The notes beneath the pieces were generated by a model. That model did no database searches and was not told the origin of the DNA. It saw nothing but the letters and a program-made list of their open reading frames with translations. A stretch of DNA of 6,608 nucleotides from Thiomargarita sp. (GTDB lineage: Bacteria; Pseudomonadota; Gammaproteobacteria; Beggiatoales; Beggiatoaceae): the NCBI GenBank assembly GCA_020721025.1, contig DYNO01000177.1, positions 1 through 6,608 of the forward strand, read 5' to 3'. Position 1 is the first letter of the stretch. Every line of letters begins with the position of its first letter. This document shows positions 5,533-6,608 of the stretch, piece by piece. Position numbers and translations under genes: made by a program.

Positions 5533-5973
5533 TTAGGTCGTAACCGACAAAGCTCGCAGAAAAATCCCACGAGCACCGTTTAAATCTCGATCTACCGTCG
5601 CACCGCATTGACATTTCAGTCTTTTCTTGCTACCGATCTTGTGGATCGTTCCACAATAGATGAGTTCCAATAAGGCGTTAAATCCTTTTCGCTTGAAGTT
5701 AAGCCCACTGCCGGTGTCTTCGATAAGTTCATGATTTGGATACCGAGTTTTCAGATGTTCGATTTGAGAATTAAGATCATCCTTTTGATTTCGTGAAGAA
5801 ACCCTTGCATAGATAAATTTCCGTCTTTCTGATTCGAGTGAATCCAAATCGTAGAGACGAATCCCGCCGGGCGTGCGCATCGTCTTGATGTTACCGTCTT
5901 TATCCCATTTCCTTAACGTATTCGGATGTACGCCCAGTTGCTTACACGCAGTTCGAGTGTTGACATACGCCAT
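5533..5973 (-). pseudogene. TnpA-TnpB chimera of an IS607-type transposon
   Basis: One unbroken 146-codon frame joins two transposon proteins. Residues 1-47 are the MerR-like helix-turn-helix of IS607 TnpA (LGVHPNTLRKWDKDGNI, then TPGGIRLY). Residues 52-~106 start the serine-recombinase domain, with YARVSSRNQ (catalytic Ser59) and TGSGLNFKRKGF. The later recombinase part, including the HRDRLxRFG arginines, is absent. From ~108 the sequence is the C-terminus of TnpB: GSKKRLKCQCG followed by DRDLNGARGIFLRAL, containing the third RuvC aspartate (D130) and half of the zinc ribbon. The zinc pair is spaced CxC instead of the usual CxxC. The joint lies near residues 106-112. The product could still bind DNA through its N-terminus but should not recombine or cleave DNA. 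The frame is preserved across the joint, which could be chance or mean the fusion is expressed. No clear ribosome site precedes the ATG. Confidence 0.85.
5639..5656. repeat. Perfect palindrome at the TnpA-TnpB joint
   Basis: TTGTGGA (5639-5645) and TCCACAA (5650-5656) are perfect inverted copies around a 4-base loop, and they cover the codons for CGTIHK where TnpA-like sequence changes to TnpB-like sequence. A hairpin exactly at a deletion joint suggests replication slippage, though it could have been present in one parent gene. Confidence 0.6.
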
Positions 5974-6000
5974 GTTGATTCGCTTTGTGACGAGTAGTTA

Positions 6001-6029
6001 GATATTATAAATCAACATTAACTAATATC
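6001..6029 (-). promoter_or_regulatory. Inverted repeat and -10 box of the tnpA-derived gene
   Basis: GATATTA (6001-6007) and TAATATC (6023-6029) are perfect inverted copies with a 15-base spacer, 28 bases upstream of the tnpA start. On the minus strand a perfect TATAAT covers 6009-6004, with CTGATA (4 of 6 -35 matches) 16 bases before it. The inverted repeat overlaps both boxes, so it is a plausible operator, perhaps for autoregulation by the MerR-like domain. That link is inference. Confidence 0.4.
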
Positions 6030-6062
6030 AGGCGTTATGGTAACAGGAGCTAACTCTAAAAT

Positions 6063-6178
6063 CAATAATTCGGACAGTTCCAAAATTATATTTTAATATT
6101 AATCAGTTATCGAATGAGCGAAATAACGATAACTTACTGATTTTAATAAGTAGTTGTAGAAAATTGTCCGAACTATTG
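6063..6178. repeat. MITE-like long-hairpin repeat, 116 bases
   Basis: The terminal 17 bases (6063-6079 and 6162-6178) are inverted copies matching at 15 of 17 positions, with the core TTCGGACA. An inner stem pairs AATCAG and TTATCG (6101-6112) with CGATAA and CTGATT (6127-6142) around a 4-base bulge and a 14-base loop. The sequence is AT-rich and non-coding. It is unrelated in sequence to the two other hairpin repeats in the window but has the same size and architecture. The ~100 bases from 6179 to 6278 hold nothing I can identify, and no terminator is seen for the gene ending at 6279. Confidence 0.75.
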
Positions 6179-6278
6179 TGACTGAATGAGCAAAAAAACT
6201 AATTTGCATCTATTGACATGGAAGCGCAGTAATGTTCAACCGTGTTCAATAGAAAGGATTGCCAACTGACTCGACTGA

Positions 6279-6608
6279 TCAGTTTTTGACATAATCGACC
6301 ACTGAGAAACGGAATTCTGACAAATTGGAAGTTCTCTGTAAATTAGCATGGTAACTCTCGTTGCCGATCATCAACACTGGAATGTGTAACGCTCCAGTAG
6401 CCAGATTGACGGTGGCGGGGTGAGCCACACGAACGCTGGTGGGGGCAGCCGCGGTGAGCACCACTTGGAAAGCGGGCAATTCTAATTGCAATGTCACTGA
6501 GTAAGCACCGCTGGTTCCCGTATCCACCACTGGGATGTTGATGGCGTATGTCACCGGATCGAATATTGCCGCACCACTTTCGAGTGTTTGTTCAGCATCG
6601 CGTACTAG
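6279..6608 (-). CDS. C-terminal part of a beta-rich repeat protein, probably exported (partial)
   Basis: The frame is open from the right edge of the window to a TGA at 6281-6279, giving 109 residues; the start lies outside. A GTG at 6554 could start a shorter 91-residue form, but coding-like sequence continues upstream of it to the edge, so a truncated view of a longer gene is preferred. Two similar beta-type segments are visible: one around INIPVVDTGTSGAYSVTLQL with a following FQVVLTAA, and one around LHIPVLMIGN, SYHANLQ and FRFSVVDYV. The absence of cysteine, the Thr/Val/Ala richness and the alternating pattern are typical of C-terminal beta domains of extracellular or cell-surface proteins in filamentous gammaproteobacteria. 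The family cannot be named with certainty and no catalytic motif is visible in this part. It is transcribed toward the hairpin repeat and the IS607 relic. Confidence 0.7.
   Translation of the reverse strand, partial: LVRDAEQTLESGAAIFDPVTYAINIPVVDTGTSGAYSVTLQLELPAFQVVLTAAAPTSVRVAHPATVNLATGALHIPVLMIGNESYHANLQRTSNLSEFRFSVVDYVKN

Larger units (their letters stand above)
5533..6029 (-). mobile_element. Internally deleted IS607-family element
   Basis: The left part of tnpA with its promoter region (to about 6029) and the very 3' end of tnpB (from 5533) survive; everything between has been lost. IS607 elements have neither terminal inverted repeats nor target duplications, so exact ends cannot be read from the sequence. 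The true right end probably lies between 5533 and about 5450. An intact element would carry a ~200-residue TnpA and a ~400-residue TnpB, so roughly 1.3-1.6 kb is missing. The relic encodes no complete recombinase and could move only with help from an intact copy elsewhere. Confidence 0.75.

Overview
The window looks like an accessory stretch of a moderately AT-rich, probably gammaproteobacterial chromosome. The combination of a Hyf/Ehr-type complex I-like subunit, an IS607 relic and dense palindromic intergenic repeats resembles Beggiatoa/Thiothrix-type sulfur oxidisers. That placement is inference from gene content and style, not from a marker gene.

Layout, left to right. Bases 1-484 are mostly AT-rich non-coding sequence, with a possible 30-codon gene tail at the very start and a good -10 box ahead of the first gene. 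Bases 485-1234 (+) encode a 249-residue exported protein of unknown function built from two tandem ~60-residue helical repeats. Bases 1235-1593 hold no intact gene: a ~130-base long-hairpin repeat (1306-1435), a 3' scrap of a coiled-coil coding sequence (1438-1521) and a 32-base palindrome (1530-1561). Bases 1594-3655 (+) are a two-gene, overlapping operon: an ABC/SMC-like AAA ATPase followed by a DUF4435/TOPRIM protein. This is the gene pair and order of the PARIS anti-phage system (AriA-AriB). Bases 3696-3809 are a second long-hairpin repeat between the convergent operon and the next gene.

Bases 3845-5446 (-) encode a HyfG/HycE-like large subunit (fused NuoC + NuoD-like domains) in which all four nickel-ligating cysteines are replaced. 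That is the hallmark of energy-converting hydrogenase-related (Ehr) complexes rather than true [NiFe] hydrogenases. No other subunit of such a complex lies beside it. Bases 5533-5973 (-) are an internally deleted IS607-family transposon: the TnpA N-terminus (MerR-like helix-turn-helix plus start of the serine-recombinase domain) is joined in frame to the last ~37 residues of TnpB, and a perfect palindrome sits on the joint. A third long-hairpin repeat lies at 6063-6178. The window ends inside the 3' part of a gene for a beta-rich repeat protein (6279-6608, -).

The two most interesting items are the PARIS-like operon, bracketed by two unrelated MITE-like hairpins, and the TnpA-TnpB chimera, which retains the tnpB 3' end that in intact elements overlaps the guide RNA and points straight at the 5' end of the hyfG-like gene. 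No rRNA, tRNA or CRISPR array was seen.
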